This document shows positions 1 to 8,375 of a DNA stretch of 64,000 nt, piece by piece. The notes beneath the pieces are model-generated. The model was not told the origin of the DNA. It worked only from the letters and a program-made list of their open reading frames with translations, and ran no database searches. Within the stretch, counting starts at the first letter, position 1, and every line of letters starts with the position of its first letter. Source of the DNA: Betaproteobacteria bacterium HGW-Betaproteobacteria-9 (GTDB taxonomy: Bacteria; Pseudomonadota; Gammaproteobacteria; Burkholderiales; Burkholderiaceae_C); assembly GCA_002842215.1 (NCBI GenBank), contig PHCC01000003.1, forward strand, positions 62,001 through 126,000, written 5' to 3'. Position numbers and translations under genes: made by a program.

Positions 1-650
1 TGGAGCGCGCCACCGGCCTGCCCGCACTGCGCCTGCGCATGCAGCGCGCCTACCGCATCGACCTCGGTTTTGATTTGCGCCACAGCACCGCGGTGCTGCC
101 CATGCGCGCGTTCAGTGGGGCACACGCCGAGCCCATTGCGTCGGCCGACCAGCCGCTGGCCGAGCGGGTGGAAGCGGGCCTGCCCATTACCGCGCGCCCT
201 TTCGACGCCTGGGCCGAAGCCAGCGGCCGTTCGGTGGTGGACGTGCTCTACACGCTGCAGCACTGGCTGGACGCCGGCACGCTCAAGCGCTTCGGCGTCG
301 TGGTGCGGCACCATGAGCTGGGCTTTTCGGCCAACGCCATGACCGTGTTCGACGTGCCCGATCACCTGGTGGACGCCTGTGGCGAAGCGCTGGCGCGCCA
401 GCCCGGCGTCACCCTGGCCTACCGGCGCGAGCGTGCGCCGCAGTGGCCCTACAACCTGTACTGCATGGTGCACGGCACCGACCGTGCGCTGGTGCAAGCG
501 GTCATCGACCGCGTGGTGCCCGCCGCGGGGTTGGCCGACCACCGGCGCGCCGTGCTGTTTTCCACCCGCCGTTTCAAGCAGACCGGCGCACACCGCTTTC
601 GCGCGCTGCCGCTGCCCGCACAGGAGGTGCAACATGCTGTCGCCGGATGA
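1..650 (+). CDS. nirDL: Siroheme decarboxylase NirDL, 5' truncated by window edge
   Basis: This is an AsnC/Lrp-like subunit of the siroheme decarboxylase that turns siroheme into didecarboxysiroheme on the way to heme d1, the cofactor of cytochrome cd1 nitrite reductase. The frame is open to the left edge (first full codon at base 3), and its first visible residues, ending in RAYRIDLGFDL, look like the end of a NirD-type domain. A complete NirL-type domain follows, with the family signature WPYNLYCMVHG near its middle. I therefore read it as a NirD-NirL fusion whose beginning lies outside the window. The ATG at 39 is internal and not the real start. The gene overlaps nirG by 17 bases, which suggests translational coupling in a nirDL-G-H-J-N operon. 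Confidence 0.85.
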   Translation, partial: ERATGLPALRLRMQRAYRIDLGFDLRHSTAVLPMRAFSGAHAEPIASADQPLAERVEAGLPITARPFDAWAEASGRSVVDVLYTLQHWLDAGTLKRFGVVVRHHELGFSANAMTVFDVPDHLVDACGEALARQPGVTLAYRRERAPQWPYNLYCMVHGTDRALVQAVIDRVVPAAGLADHRRAVLFSTRRFKQTGAHRFRALPLPAQEVQHAVAG

Positions 651-1134
651 CGCCCGGCTGGTCGGTTTCCTGCACGGTGGCTTCCCGCTGAGCGACCGAC
701 CGTTCGCCGACGTGGCGGCACAGCTCGGCTGCAGCGAAGACGCGGTGATTCAGCGCCTGCAGCGCCTGCTGTCGCAGGGCGATCTGACCCGCTTCGGCCC
801 GCTGTTCCAGATCGAACGCGCCGGAGGCCGCTTCGTTCTGGCCGCGATGGCCGTTCCCGAAGAGCGCTTTGATGCGGTGGCGGCCCAGCTTGATGCGATG
901 AACGAAGTGGCGCACAACTACCGCCGCGAATCGGCCCACCCAGGCCAGCCCGGCGCCACGCCGCTCAACATGTGGTTCGTGCTGGCGGTCGAAGCGGCCG
1001 AACAGATCGGGCCCGTGGTCGCCCGCATCGAAGCGAAGACCGGTCTGCCGGTGTACGCCTTCCCCAAAGAGCGCGAGTTCTTTGTGGAACTCAAACTGCC
1101 CTTGTTCGAGGGAGGCGCCCATGGCACTCGATGA
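634..1134 (+). CDS. nirG: Siroheme decarboxylase subunit NirG
   Basis: This 166-residue protein is one of the paralogous AsnC/Lrp-like subunits of the heme d1 pathway siroheme decarboxylase. It has an N-terminal winged-helix region (RPFADVAAQLGCSEDAVIQRL) and then the ligand-domain signature NYRRE...PLNMWFVLA, the form of the WPYN motif typical of NirG. I chose the ATG at 634 because a strong ribosome binding site (AGGAGG) sits just before it, inside the end of nirDL. Its own end overlaps the start of nirH by 14 bases. The assignment to NirG rather than NirD rests on motif and gene order. Confidence 0.85.
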   Translation: MLSPDDARLVGFLHGGFPLSDRPFADVAAQLGCSEDAVIQRLQRLLSQGDLTRFGPLFQIERAGGRFVLAAMAVPEERFDAVAAQLDAMNEVAHNYRRESAHPGQPGATPLNMWFVLAVEAAEQIGPVVARIEAKTGLPVYAFPKEREFFVELKLPLFEGGAHGTR

Positions 1135-1603
1135 ACTCGATCGCCGCCTGATCCGCGCCACGCAGTCCGGCCTGCCGCTCGTGCCGCGCCCCTTTGAGGC
1201 GATTGGCGCCACGCTCGGCGTCAGCGGCGAGCTGGTTCGCGAGCGCCTGCAGGCCATGCTCGACGCCGGCCTGATCCGCCGCATCGGCGCCGTGCCCAAC
1301 CACTACCGCCTGGGCTTCACCGCCAACGGCATGAGCGTGTGGGACGTGGCCGACGACGTGGTCGACCAGCTCGGCGAACGCATCGGCCTGCTGCCCGGCG
1401 TGAGTCACTGCTACCGCCGCCCAAGGCGTTTGCCGGTCTGGCCTTACAACCTGTTCGCCATGCTGCATGGCCGCTCGCGCGAAGAGGTGGAGCAGCAGGC
1501 CAGCGAGATCGCCGCGATGTTGGGCAACGCCTGCCGCGCACACGACATCCTCTATTCCACCGCCATCCTCAAGAAGACCGGATTGCGTCTCTCAGAAAGC
1601 TGA
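1121..1603 (+). CDS. nirH: Siroheme decarboxylase subunit NirH
   Basis: This 160-residue paralogue of the two preceding proteins supplies the other half of the siroheme decarboxylase. It has a helix-turn-helix N-terminus starting ALDELDRRLIRATQ and the signature WPYNLFAMLHG about two thirds along. The ATG at 1121 follows GGAGG and matches the usual family start; an upstream ATG at 1082 in the same frame would add a tail read from nirG sequence. It stops 5 bases before nirJ, so the four genes form one tightly packed transcription unit. Confidence 0.86.
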   Translation: MALDELDRRLIRATQSGLPLVPRPFEAIGATLGVSGELVRERLQAMLDAGLIRRIGAVPNHYRLGFTANGMSVWDVADDVVDQLGERIGLLPGVSHCYRRPRRLPVWPYNLFAMLHGRSREEVEQQASEIAAMLGNACRAHDILYSTAILKKTGLRLSES

Positions 1604-1608
1604 ACACC

Positions 1609-2976
1609 ATGTTTCGCATCAGCCAGTACCTGCGCGAAATCGCCGAAGCCGAACAGACCGGCCGGTACCCGATGCCCGCGCCGCGCGTGCGGCAGCAACC
1701 CGGAAGAGGCACATCCGACGCGAAAGGCAGCACGGCCCAGGGCGCCGCCGGGCTGGCTTTGCCAGACGGCCAGCGCCGCCCCCCTGGGGGGGTGACGACG
1801 CAATGCGTCGGCGCAGGGGGGGGTCAAGGCCCAGTCGTCATCTGGAACCTCATCAGACGTTGCAACCTGACTTGCAAACACTGCTACGCCCTCTCGGCCG
1901 ACCACGAGTACGCCGGCGAGCTGGACTGGAACGAGGTGAGCACCGTGATGGACGACCTCAAGGCTTTCCGCGTGCCGGTGCTCATCCTCTCCGGCGGCGA
2001 GCCGCTGATGCGGCCCGACATCTTCGACATCGCGGAACGCTCGCGCGCCATGGGCTTCTACACCGGTCTGTCCACCAACGGCACGCTGATCGACGCGCCC
2101 ATGGCCGACCGCATCGCAGCGACCGGCTTCAACTATGTGGGCATCAGCCTCGACGGCCTGCGCGCAACGCACGACAAGTTCCGCCGGCTCGACGGCGCCT
2201 TCGATCGCAGCCTCGCCGCCGTGCGCCTGCTGCGCGCGCGCGGCGTGAAGGTGGGGCTGCGCTACACCATGACCGCGCTCAACGCGCACGACTTCGCGCC
2301 ACTGCTGGACCTGATGCGCAGCGAGCAGGTGGACAAGTTCTATTTCTCGCACCTCAACTACGCCGGCCGCGGCAACATCCACCGCGGCCAGGACGCGCAG
2401 CACCTCGCCACGCGCGAGGCGCTGGACCTGCTCTTCGCCCGCGCCTGGGACGCGGCTTGCCGCGGCCTGGACGAGGAGTACGTGACCGGCAACAACGACG
2501 CCGATGGCCCTTACCTGCTGCAGTGGGTGCAGGCGCGTTTTCCGCGCTGGGTGGACGCACTGCGCGAGCGCCTGGTGGCCTGGGGCGGCAACAGCAGTGG
2601 TGTCAACGTGGCCAATATCGACAACCTCGGCCACGTGCACCCCGACACCATGTGGTGGCACCACACGATTGGCGACGTGCGCCAACGCCCGTTCTCTGAA
2701 ATCTGGAGCGACACCAGCGAGCCACTGATGGCGGGCCTGAAAGCGTTTCCGCGGCAGGTCGAAGGCCGCTGCGCCAGCTGCCAGCACTTCGCTATCTGCG
2801 GTGGCAACACCCGCACCCGCGCACAGCAACTCACCGGCAACCCCTGGGCCGAAGACCCGGGCTGCTACCTCACCGATCAAGAGATCGGCGCCGTGGCCGG
2901 CAGCGATGCGGACCGCCTCGCGCTCACGCCGTTCCGAAAAATTCACATCCTGCACCAGGAGGCCGACCATGCCTGA
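1609..2976 (+). CDS. nirJ: Radical SAM heme d1 biosynthesis protein NirJ with an in-frame repeat insertion
   Basis: NirJ is the radical SAM enzyme that replaces two propionate side chains of didecarboxysiroheme with oxo groups. The protein has 455 residues, longer than the roughly 390 usual in the family. It starts MFRISQYLREIAEAEQ; the radical SAM core begins with GPVVIWNLIRRC and the cluster motif CNLTCKHC, and the C-terminal part carries CASCQHFAIC...GC for a second iron-sulfur cluster. The extra length lies between about residues 33 and 78, where the DNA is a reverse-oriented copy of the dispersed GC-rich repeat seen in intergenic regions of this window. The frame stays open through it, and it falls in the linker between the N-terminal helix and the catalytic domain, so the enzyme may still be active. 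Confidence 0.88.
   Translation: MFRISQYLREIAEAEQTGRYPMPAPRVRQQPGRGTSDAKGSTAQGAAGLALPDGQRRPPGGVTTQCVGAGGGQGPVVIWNLIRRCNLTCKHCYALSADHEYAGELDWNEVSTVMDDLKAFRVPVLILSGGEPLMRPDIFDIAERSRAMGFYTGLSTNGTLIDAPMADRIAATGFNYVGISLDGLRATHDKFRRLDGAFDRSLAAVRLLRARGVKVGLRYTMTALNAHDFAPLLDLMRSEQVDKFYFSHLNYAGRGNIHRGQDAQHLATREALDLLFARAWDAACRGLDEEYVTGNNDADGPYLLQWVQARFPRWVDALRERLVAWGGNSSGVNVANIDNLGHVHPDTMWWHHTIGDVRQRPFSEIWSDTSEPLMAGLKAFPRQVEGRCASCQHFAICGGNTRTRAQQLTGNPWAEDPGCYLTDQEIGAVAGSDADRLALTPFRKIHILHQEADHA
1733..1833 (-). repeat. Dispersed GC-rich two-hairpin repeat, copy 1, inside nirJ
   Basis: Read on the minus strand this segment has the order of elements seen in the other copies: a C-run, a CGTC/GACG region, a CCCCCC-AGGGGGG hairpin, then CTGGC...GGCAAAGCC. 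It lies wholly within the nirJ coding sequence and is translated without a stop. It is the only copy found inside an internal part of a gene rather than at a gene junction. Confidence 0.75.
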
Positions 2977-4738
2977 AGTGAAGCACCCCCCGCGCCGCTT
3001 CGCGTCACCCCCCTCTCTCGCCTTTGGCGGGAGGGGGGCGGCACTGGCCGTCCGGCAAAGCCGGCCCGGCGGTGCCCCTGGGTTGCACCGTTTCATGCGT
3101 CTGGGTGGCGCTCCGGCGCCATGGAAAAGTGAAATCCAGAAGCGCTGGTTGCGCGAGGCCTTGGCCAACGTCGCCCGCGCCACGCTGGTGCTGGGCCTGT
3201 GCTGGATGGGCATGGACATGGCCAGCGCCCAGACCACCCCCAACGCCGCCGCGCTCTACGCCCAGCACTGCGCCGCCTGCCACGGCGAACAGCGCACCGG
3301 CGCCATGGGCCCGGCCCTGCTGCCCGAGAGCCTGGCCCGCCTGCGCCCGGCCGAGGCGCTGCAGGTCATCACCCAAGGTCGCGCCGCGACGCAGATGCCG
3401 GGCTTCGCCGAACAGCTCAGCGCCGCCGACATCGCCGCGCTGGCCGCGCACATTCGCACCCCGGTGTCGCCAGCACCTACCTGGACCGAGGCCGACATCC
3501 GCGCCTCGCGCACGTTCAACGCACCTCCAACCAATGAGCCGGCGAAGCCGCTGTGGTCCGCCGACCCCATGAACCTGTTTGTGGTGGTGGAGGGCGGCGA
3601 CCACCACATCAGCCTGCTCGACGGCGACCGGTTTGAGGTCATCACCCGCTTCCCCAGCCGCTTTGCGCTGCACGGCGGCCCCAAGTTCACGCCCGACGGC
3701 CGCTACGTCTTTTTCGGCTCGCGCGATGGCTGGATCACCAAGTACGACCTCTGGCGCCTGCGCGTGGTGGCCGAGGTGCGCGCCGGCCTGAACATGCGCA
3801 ACGTCGCGGTGAGTGGCGACGGCAAATGGGTCATGGCCGCCAACTACCTGCCGCACAGCGTCGCGCTGTTCGACGTCGACCTGAACCTGCAGAAAACCTA
3901 CGCCGCCGCCACGCTGGACGGCAAGGCCGCGTCGCGCGTCTCAGCCGTGTACGACGCCACGCCGCGCAACAGCTTCGTGGTCGCGCTCAAGGACATCCCC
4001 GAACTCTGGGAGATCTCCTACAACCCCAAGGCCGAGCCGATCTACGACGGCCTGGTGCACGATTACAAGATGGGCGAGGCGATCGCCAAACCCGGCTTCC
4101 TCGGCGTGCGCCGCACGCCGCTGGACGAACCGCTGGACGACTTTTTCTTCGACCAGAGCTACCGCCACGTGCTCGGCGCCACGCGACCGAAGACGGCCGA
4201 GGGCTCGGCCACCGCTCAAGTGGTGAACCTCGACGCGCGCCGAAAGATCGCCGACCTGCCCATCGCCGGCATGCCGCACCTGGGCTCGGGCATCACCTTT
4301 GCCTGGAACGGCAGCACGGTGCTGGCCTCGCCCAACCTGAAGGGCGGAGCGATTGACGTGATCGACATGAAGACCTGGAAGCCGGTCGCCACCATTCCGA
4401 CGCCCGGCCCCGGCTTCTTCATGCGCAGCCATGAAAATAGCCGCTTCGCCTGGACCGATTCGATGATGAGCCCGACCGCGAAGGACACCCTGACCCTCAT
4501 CGACAAGACCACGCTGCAGCCGGTGGCCACGGTGAAGGAACCCGGCAAGACCCTGGCCCATATCGAGTTCACCAAGGACGGCAAGTACGCGCTGGCCAGC
4601 GTGTGGGAAATGGACGGCGCGCTGATCGTCTACGACGCGGCCACCTTCAAGGAAATCAAGCGCCTGCCCATGAGCAAGCCGGTGGGCAAGTACAACGTAT
4701 GGAACAAGATCACGCGCTCGGAAGGCACGTCGCATTGA
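2969..4738 (+). CDS. nirN: Cytochrome cd1-like dihydro-heme d1 dehydrogenase NirN
   Basis: NirN is a periplasmic paralogue of cytochrome cd1 nitrite reductase that performs the last step of heme d1 maturation. A c-type heme motif CAACH follows a signal-like hydrophobic segment (LVLGLCWMGMDMASAQ), and the rest is a d1-type beta-propeller starting PMNLFVVVEGGDHH. At 589 residues it is longer than the ~500 typical of NirN. The ATG at 2969 has a good GGAGG site and overlaps the end of nirJ, but residues ~6-41 are encoded by a copy of the dispersed repeat. An ATG at 3095, after the repeat, is the alternative start. NirN versus NirS is decided by context and by placement after nirJ; a true nirS would not be expected here. 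Confidence 0.82.
   Translation: MPEVKHPPRRFASPPSLAFGGRGAALAVRQSRPGGAPGLHRFMRLGGAPAPWKSEIQKRWLREALANVARATLVLGLCWMGMDMASAQTTPNAAALYAQHCAACHGEQRTGAMGPALLPESLARLRPAEALQVITQGRAATQMPGFAEQLSAADIAALAAHIRTPVSPAPTWTEADIRASRTFNAPPTNEPAKPLWSADPMNLFVVVEGGDHHISLLDGDRFEVITRFPSRFALHGGPKFTPDGRYVFFGSRDGWITKYDLWRLRVVAEVRAGLNMRNVAVSGDGKWVMAANYLPHSVALFDVDLNLQKTYAAATLDGKAASRVSAVYDATPRNSFVVALKDIPELWEISYNPKAEPIYDGLVHDYKMGEAIAKPGFLGVRRTPLDEPLDDFFFDQSYRHVLGATRPKTAEGSATAQVVNLDARRKIADLPIAGMPHLGSGITFAWNGSTVLASPNLKGGAIDVIDMKTWKPVATIPTPGPGFFMRSHENSRFAWTDSMMSPTAKDTLTLIDKTTLQPVATVKEPGKTLAHIEFTKDGKYALASVWEMDGALIVYDAATFKEIKRLPMSKPVGKYNVWNKITRSEGTSH
2985..3084 (+). repeat. Dispersed GC-rich two-hairpin repeat, copy 2, at the start of nirN
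   Basis: The unit runs C6, GCGCCGC, CGTCACCCCC, a loop containing an extra TCTCGCC-TTTGGCGGGAGG hairpin, GGCGGCACTGG, then CCGGCAAAGCCGG and GCGGTGCCCCTGGG. It begins 16 bases after the nirN ATG and, if that start is used, codes for about 35 residues ahead of the signal peptide. Confidence 0.8.
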
Positions 4739-5505
4739 GCCCCCTGCGACGCTGCGCGTCTTCCCCCGGAGGGGGACGCAGCCTGTGGCCCGGCGAAGCC
4801 GGTTCCACGGCTGCCCTAGGCGGGGCACGCGCTTCGGAGGCGTGTCCGCTGACTGGGGCGGCTGCGCCATCCCTGGGGCGCGAGGAGGAGGCACGCGCTT
4901 CGGGAGCGTGTCCGCTGACGGGGTCGACTGCGCCATCCCTGAGCTTGGATGAACCCCGCTTGGCCGGCGACGGCATGGTCTGGCTGCTGGTGCTGGCCGA
5001 GCTGCTGGCCTTTGGCCTGCTGTTCGTCTCGTTCGCCATGGCGCGCTGGCGCGAGCCGGTGGTGTTCGCGCAGGGCCAGGCGGGGCTGGACCTGTCCACA
5101 GGGGCGCTCAACACGGTCTTGCTGGTGACGGCGAGCTGGGCCGCGGTGCGCGCCGTGGCCGCCTTCCAGCGCGACCACCGTGTGGCCGGTGCACGCTGGC
5201 TGCTGGTGGCGCTGGGCGGTGCGCTGGGGTTTCTGGTCGTCAAGGGCCACGAGTTCGCCGGCAAGCTGGGTGCCGGTTTCGACTGGGCCACGGACAGCTT
5301 CACCGTGCTGTACACCCTGCTGACCGGCTTTCATTTCCTGCACGTGGTGGTGGGCGCCGTGATCTTCGCGGTGCTGTGGTGGAACGCGCGCTCGGGTATG
5401 TACGGCCCGGACAACCACATGGCGCCGGCCTCGGGCGCCGTGTTCTGGCACATGGTGGATCTGCTGTGGATGGTGCTGTTTCCGCTGGTGTACGTGATCC
5501 GTTGA
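4735..5505 (+). CDS. norE: NorE-like cytochrome c oxidase subunit III family membrane protein
   Basis: The protein belongs to the heme-copper oxidase subunit III family and resembles NorE, which accompanies nitric oxide reductase or the nir cluster in denitrifiers. Hydrophobic segments begin at GDGMVWLLVLAELLAFGLLF; the last three carry the family features GHEF, GFHFLHVVVG and FWHMVDLLWMVLFPLVY. The start is uncertain. A TTG at 4735 overlaps the nirN stop (TTGA) and gives 256 residues, but the first ~70 residues then come from a dispersed repeat and a 66-bp tandem duplication. A TTG at 4945 or the ATG at 4975 would give a protein nearer the usual ~180-190 residues. The domain call is firm, the first codon is not. 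Confidence 0.75.
   Translation: MSPLRRCASSPGGGRSLWPGEAGSTAALGGARASEACPLTGAAAPSLGREEEARASGACPLTGSTAPSLSLDEPRLAGDGMVWLLVLAELLAFGLLFVSFAMARWREPVVFAQGQAGLDLSTGALNTVLLVTASWAAVRAVAAFQRDHRVAGARWLLVALGGALGFLVVKGHEFAGKLGAGFDWATDSFTVLYTLLTGFHFLHVVVGAVIFAVLWWNARSGMYGPDNHMAPASGAVFWHMVDLLWMVLFPLVYVIR
4739..4822 (+). repeat. Dispersed GC-rich two-hairpin repeat, copy 3, between nirN and norE-like gene
   Basis: The copy reads CCCCCTGCGACGCTGCGCGTC, then CCCCC-GGA-GGGGG, then GGCCCGGCGAAGCCGGTTCC and CGGCTGCCCTAGG. It directly follows the nirN stop codon and is open in the reading frame of the norE-like gene. Confidence 0.8.
4825..4945 (+). repeat. 66-bp imperfect tandem duplication upstream of or within norE
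   Basis: Two copies, starting at 4825 and 4891, share GCACGCGCTTCGG, CGTGTCCGCTGAC and CTGCGCCATCCCTG. The period of 66 bases equals 22 codons, so the norE frame remains open and encodes two related 22-residue units (ARASEACPLTG... and ARASGACPLTG...). It abuts dispersed repeat copy 3. Confidence 0.75.
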
Positions 5506-5516
5506 GGGTAACCAGG

Positions 5517-5792
5517 ATGAAACCCACCCGCGTCGACCTCATTGCCCTCGTGCTCGTGCTGGCCACCGGCCTGAGCTGGTGGCTGGGGGAGGGGGCCGCC
5601 CTGACGCAGGGCCATCTCGGGCAGGCCGCCACGCTGGCGGTGCTGGCACTGGCCGTGATCAAGGGCGCGCTGATCGCGCTCGACTACATGGAGCTGCGCC
5701 ACGCGCCCGCCCTGTGGCGGCGGGCGGTGCTGGGCTGGCTGGCTGTGGTGATCGCGCTGGTGCTGCTGGCCGGCCTGTTGCCGCGCCCCTGA
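5517..5792 (+). CDS. norF: NorF-like cytochrome c oxidase subunit IV family small membrane protein
   Basis: This 91-residue protein has three predicted membrane segments ([53 protein letters not shown]) and the short motif DYMELRHAP in the second loop, as in the prokaryotic subunit IV / NorF family. It follows the NorE-like gene after 11 bases with an AGG-containing ribosome site, so the two are cotranscribed. NorE and NorF are accessory to nitric oxide reduction in denitrifiers; the exact role is not settled. A terminal oxidase subunit IV is the alternative, but no oxidase genes are present here. Confidence 0.7.
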   Translation: MKPTRVDLIALVLVLATGLSWWLGEGAALTQGHLGQAATLAVLALAVIKGALIALDYMELRHAPALWRRAVLGWLAVVIALVLLAGLLPRP

Positions 5793-5829
5793 ACGGCAAG
5801 GTTCAGAGCCCGCCCCGTACACTCCCGCC

Positions 5830-6912
5830 ATGTTGATTTTGGGATTCGAATCGTCTTGCGACGAAACCGGCGTGGCCCTGGTGGACGCCAGCGGCAGCGC
5901 CGTGCCGCGGCTGCTTGGCCATGCGCTGCACAGCCAGATCGAGATGCACCAGGCCTACGGGGGCGTGGTGCCCGAGCTCGCGAGCCGCGACCACATCCGC
6001 CGTGTGCTGCCGCTCACCGACGCGGTGCTGGCGCAGGCCGGCCTGCCGCTGTCGGCCGTGGACGCCATCGCCTACACCCGCGGCCCGGGCCTGGCCGGTG
6101 CGCTGCTGGTCGGTTCCGGCGTGGCGTGTGCGATGGCCATGGCGCTGGGCAAGCCGGTGGTGCCGGTGCACCACCTCGAAGGGCACCTCCTGTCGCCGTT
6201 CCTGAGCGCCGACCCACCGGCGTTTCCGTTTGTGGCGCTGCTGGTGTCGGGTGGTCACACCCAGCTGATGCGGGTGGACGGCGTGGGCCGCTACGAGCTG
6301 CTGGGCGAAACGATTGACGACGCGGCCGGTGAAGCCTTCGACAAGTCCGCCAAGCTGCTCGGTCTGGGTTACCCCGGTGGCCCGGCGCTGGCGAAGCGGG
6401 CGGAGCAGGGCAGCGCCACCGCCTACAAGTTTCCGCGCCCGCTGTTGCACAGCGGCGACCTGGATTTTTCGTTTGCCGGTCTGAAGACGGCGGTGTTGAC
6501 CCAGGTGAAGCGGCTCGCGCACGCGCGGCCCGAAGGCCCGGCCACGCCGCAACTGGCCGAAGCGCTGGACGCGGCCCAGATCGCCGACGTGGCCGCCAGC
6601 GTGCAGGCGGCCATCGTCGAGGTGCTGGTGAAAAAGTCGCTCGCGGCCATCGAATCCACCGGGCTGAACCGCCTGGTGGTGGCCGGCGGGGTGGGTGCAA
6701 ACGCCTTGCTGCGTGAGCAGCTCAACGCCGCGTGCCAGAAGCGGCGTGTGCGCGTGCACTACCCCGAGCTGCACCTGTGCACCGACAACGGCGCCATGAT
6801 CGCGCTCGCCGCCGGCCTGCGTTTCCAGGCCGGGCTGCTGCCCGACGTGGCGGCTGCACCGGCCTACCACTTCGACGTGCGGCCGCGCTGGCCGCTGTCG
6901 GAGCTCGGCTGA
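5830..6912 (+). CDS. tsaD: tRNA N6-threonylcarbamoyladenosine transferase TsaD
   Basis: TsaD transfers the threonylcarbamoyl group to A37 of tRNAs that read ANN codons. The 360-residue protein has the family start [16 protein letters not shown], the metal-binding HxxxH in VHHLEGH, the ATP-fold motif SGGHTQLM and a C-terminal CTDNGAMIA. Length and motifs are those of a complete cytoplasmic enzyme. It is separated from the norF-like gene by 37 bases and probably has its own promoter. Confidence 0.95.
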   Translation: MLILGFESSCDETGVALVDASGSAVPRLLGHALHSQIEMHQAYGGVVPELASRDHIRRVLPLTDAVLAQAGLPLSAVDAIAYTRGPGLAGALLVGSGVACAMAMALGKPVVPVHHLEGHLLSPFLSADPPAFPFVALLVSGGHTQLMRVDGVGRYELLGETIDDAAGEAFDKSAKLLGLGYPGGPALAKRAEQGSATAYKFPRPLLHSGDLDFSFAGLKTAVLTQVKRLAHARPEGPATPQLAEALDAAQIADVAASVQAAIVEVLVKKSLAAIESTGLNRLVVAGGVGANALLREQLNAACQKRRVRVHYPELHLCTDNGAMIALAAGLRFQAGLLPDVAAAPAYHFDVRPRWPLSELG

Positions 6913-7059
6913 ACACGCGTCCCGGAATCGGCCCCGGTTGAAATACCCGGGCGGGGTAATCTCTGTAATTATGAATTACATTAGCCAAACCTGTCCCCCA
7001 AGTGACACTTGGCGCCGAGCAGTCCCGCCGGCAGGTATTGAACAACGGAGACCTTTTCC
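6913..7059 (+). promoter_or_regulatory. Upstream region of the LivK-type gene with an AT-rich inverted repeat
   Basis: A TTGAAA at 6938 could be a -35 element. At 6965-6979 lies an inverted repeat GTAATT-ATG-AATTAC, unusually AT-rich for this DNA and placed about 80 bases before the start codon at 7060. It could be an operator or part of the -10 region. No regulator can be named. Confidence 0.35.
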
Positions 7060-8349
7060 ATGAAATTTTCCCTCTTGATGCGCCGCCGCGTGCTGGTCGC
7101 CGCGCTGATGGCTGCCACCTGTGCCACGACCGCGCTGGCCCAGAGCCCGGCGGCATCCGCAGCCGCCCCCATCCGCATTGGCATGATCGAGGGCCTGTCC
7201 GGCCCGTTCGCCAACACCGGCGAGGCGGTCTACCGCAATCTGGTCTGGGCCACCGAGCGCGTCAACGCCCGCGGCGGCGTGAAGCTGCCCGGCGGCAACC
7301 GTCCGCTGGCGATCGAACGCTTTGACAGCAAGGGCCAGACCGAAGAGGCGCTGTCGGCGTTGCGCTCGGCCATCGACCGCGACATCACCGTGGTGACCCA
7401 GGGCAACTCCTCGGCAGCGGCCTCGGGCCTGATCGACGCCATCAACAAGCACAACGAGCGCGAGCCGTCGCGCCAGGTGCTGTTCCTGAACTACTCGGCG
7501 GTGGACCCGGTGCTGACCAACGAAAAATGCAGCTACTGGCATTTCCGCTTCGACGCCCACGCCGACATGCGCATGACCGCGCTCATGAACGTGCTGCGCG
7601 AAGACAAGGACCTGAAGAACATCTACCTGATCGGGCAGGACTACAGCTTTGGCCAGTCGGTGCTGCGCGAAGCCCGTAGCCAGCTGGCCGCCAAGCGCCC
7701 GGACGTGAAGATCGTGGGCGACGAGCTGCACCCGATGGCGCGCGTGAAGGACTTTGCGCCCTACGCCGCCAAGATCAAGGCCAGCGGCGCACAGGCCGTG
7801 CTGACCGGCAACTGGGGCAACGACCTGACGCTGCTGGTCAAGGCCGCGCGCGAGGCTGGTTTCGAGGGCTCGTTCTACACCTTCTACGGCAACGCGCTGG
7901 GCGCGCCGGCCGCGATCGGCGACGCCGGCATCGGCAAGGTGGTGGCGGTGGCGGACTGGTTCCCCAACGTGCCGACCAAGGATTCCGAGGCGTTCTACCA
8001 GTCGTTCCGCCAGCGCTTCCCCAACCCGGCCGACGACTACGTGCACATGCGCATGCAGCTCATGGTCGAGTCGCTGGCGCAGGCCATCGAACGCGCCGGG
8101 TCGGTCAACGCGGCCGCCGTGGCGGCGCAATTGGAAAAGGTCGAAGTCAAGCTCGCCGGCCAGACCGCGCGCATGCGCGCCGCAGACCACCAGTTCCAGC
8201 AGCCGCTGGCCGTGGCCGTGATGGACCGCCAGGGGGCGCCGGGCGTGAAATTCGATGTGGAAGGTTCGGGCTACGGTTTCCGCGTCATCCGCCAGCTCAC
8301 GCCGCAGCAGGCCGAGCAGCCGCACAGCTGTAATATGGCCCGGCCCTGA
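7060..8349 (+). CDS. Branched-chain amino acid ABC transporter substrate-binding protein (LivK family)
   Basis: This 429-residue periplasmic solute-binding protein has a Sec signal peptide (RRRVLVAALMAATCATTALA, cleavage near AQS) and then the type I binding fold beginning IRIGMIEGLSGPFANTGEA. Later segments such as YLIGQDYSFGQSV and AVLTGNWGNDLTLLVKAA match LivK/receptor-family ANF domains. No permease or ATPase genes sit next to it, so it is an orphan binding protein whose ligand (amino acid, amide or aromatic acid) cannot be told from sequence alone. It lies 147 bases after tsaD. Confidence 0.85.
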   Translation: MKFSLLMRRRVLVAALMAATCATTALAQSPAASAAAPIRIGMIEGLSGPFANTGEAVYRNLVWATERVNARGGVKLPGGNRPLAIERFDSKGQTEEALSALRSAIDRDITVVTQGNSSAAASGLIDAINKHNEREPSRQVLFLNYSAVDPVLTNEKCSYWHFRFDAHADMRMTALMNVLREDKDLKNIYLIGQDYSFGQSVLREARSQLAAKRPDVKIVGDELHPMARVKDFAPYAAKIKASGAQAVLTGNWGNDLTLLVKAAREAGFEGSFYTFYGNALGAPAAIGDAGIGKVVAVADWFPNVPTKDSEAFYQSFRQRFPNPADDYVHMRMQLMVESLAQAIERAGSVNAAAVAAQLEKVEVKLAGQTARMRAADHQFQQPLAVAVMDRQGAPGVKFDVEGSGYGFRVIRQLTPQQAEQPHSCNMARP

Positions 8350-8375
8350 TCGAGGGCCGTCATTTGGGAGCTTTC

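Noticed and set aside
5803-6870. 355-codon minus-strand frame opposite tsaD
   Set aside because: It is a shadow of tsaD, whose identity and frame are certain.
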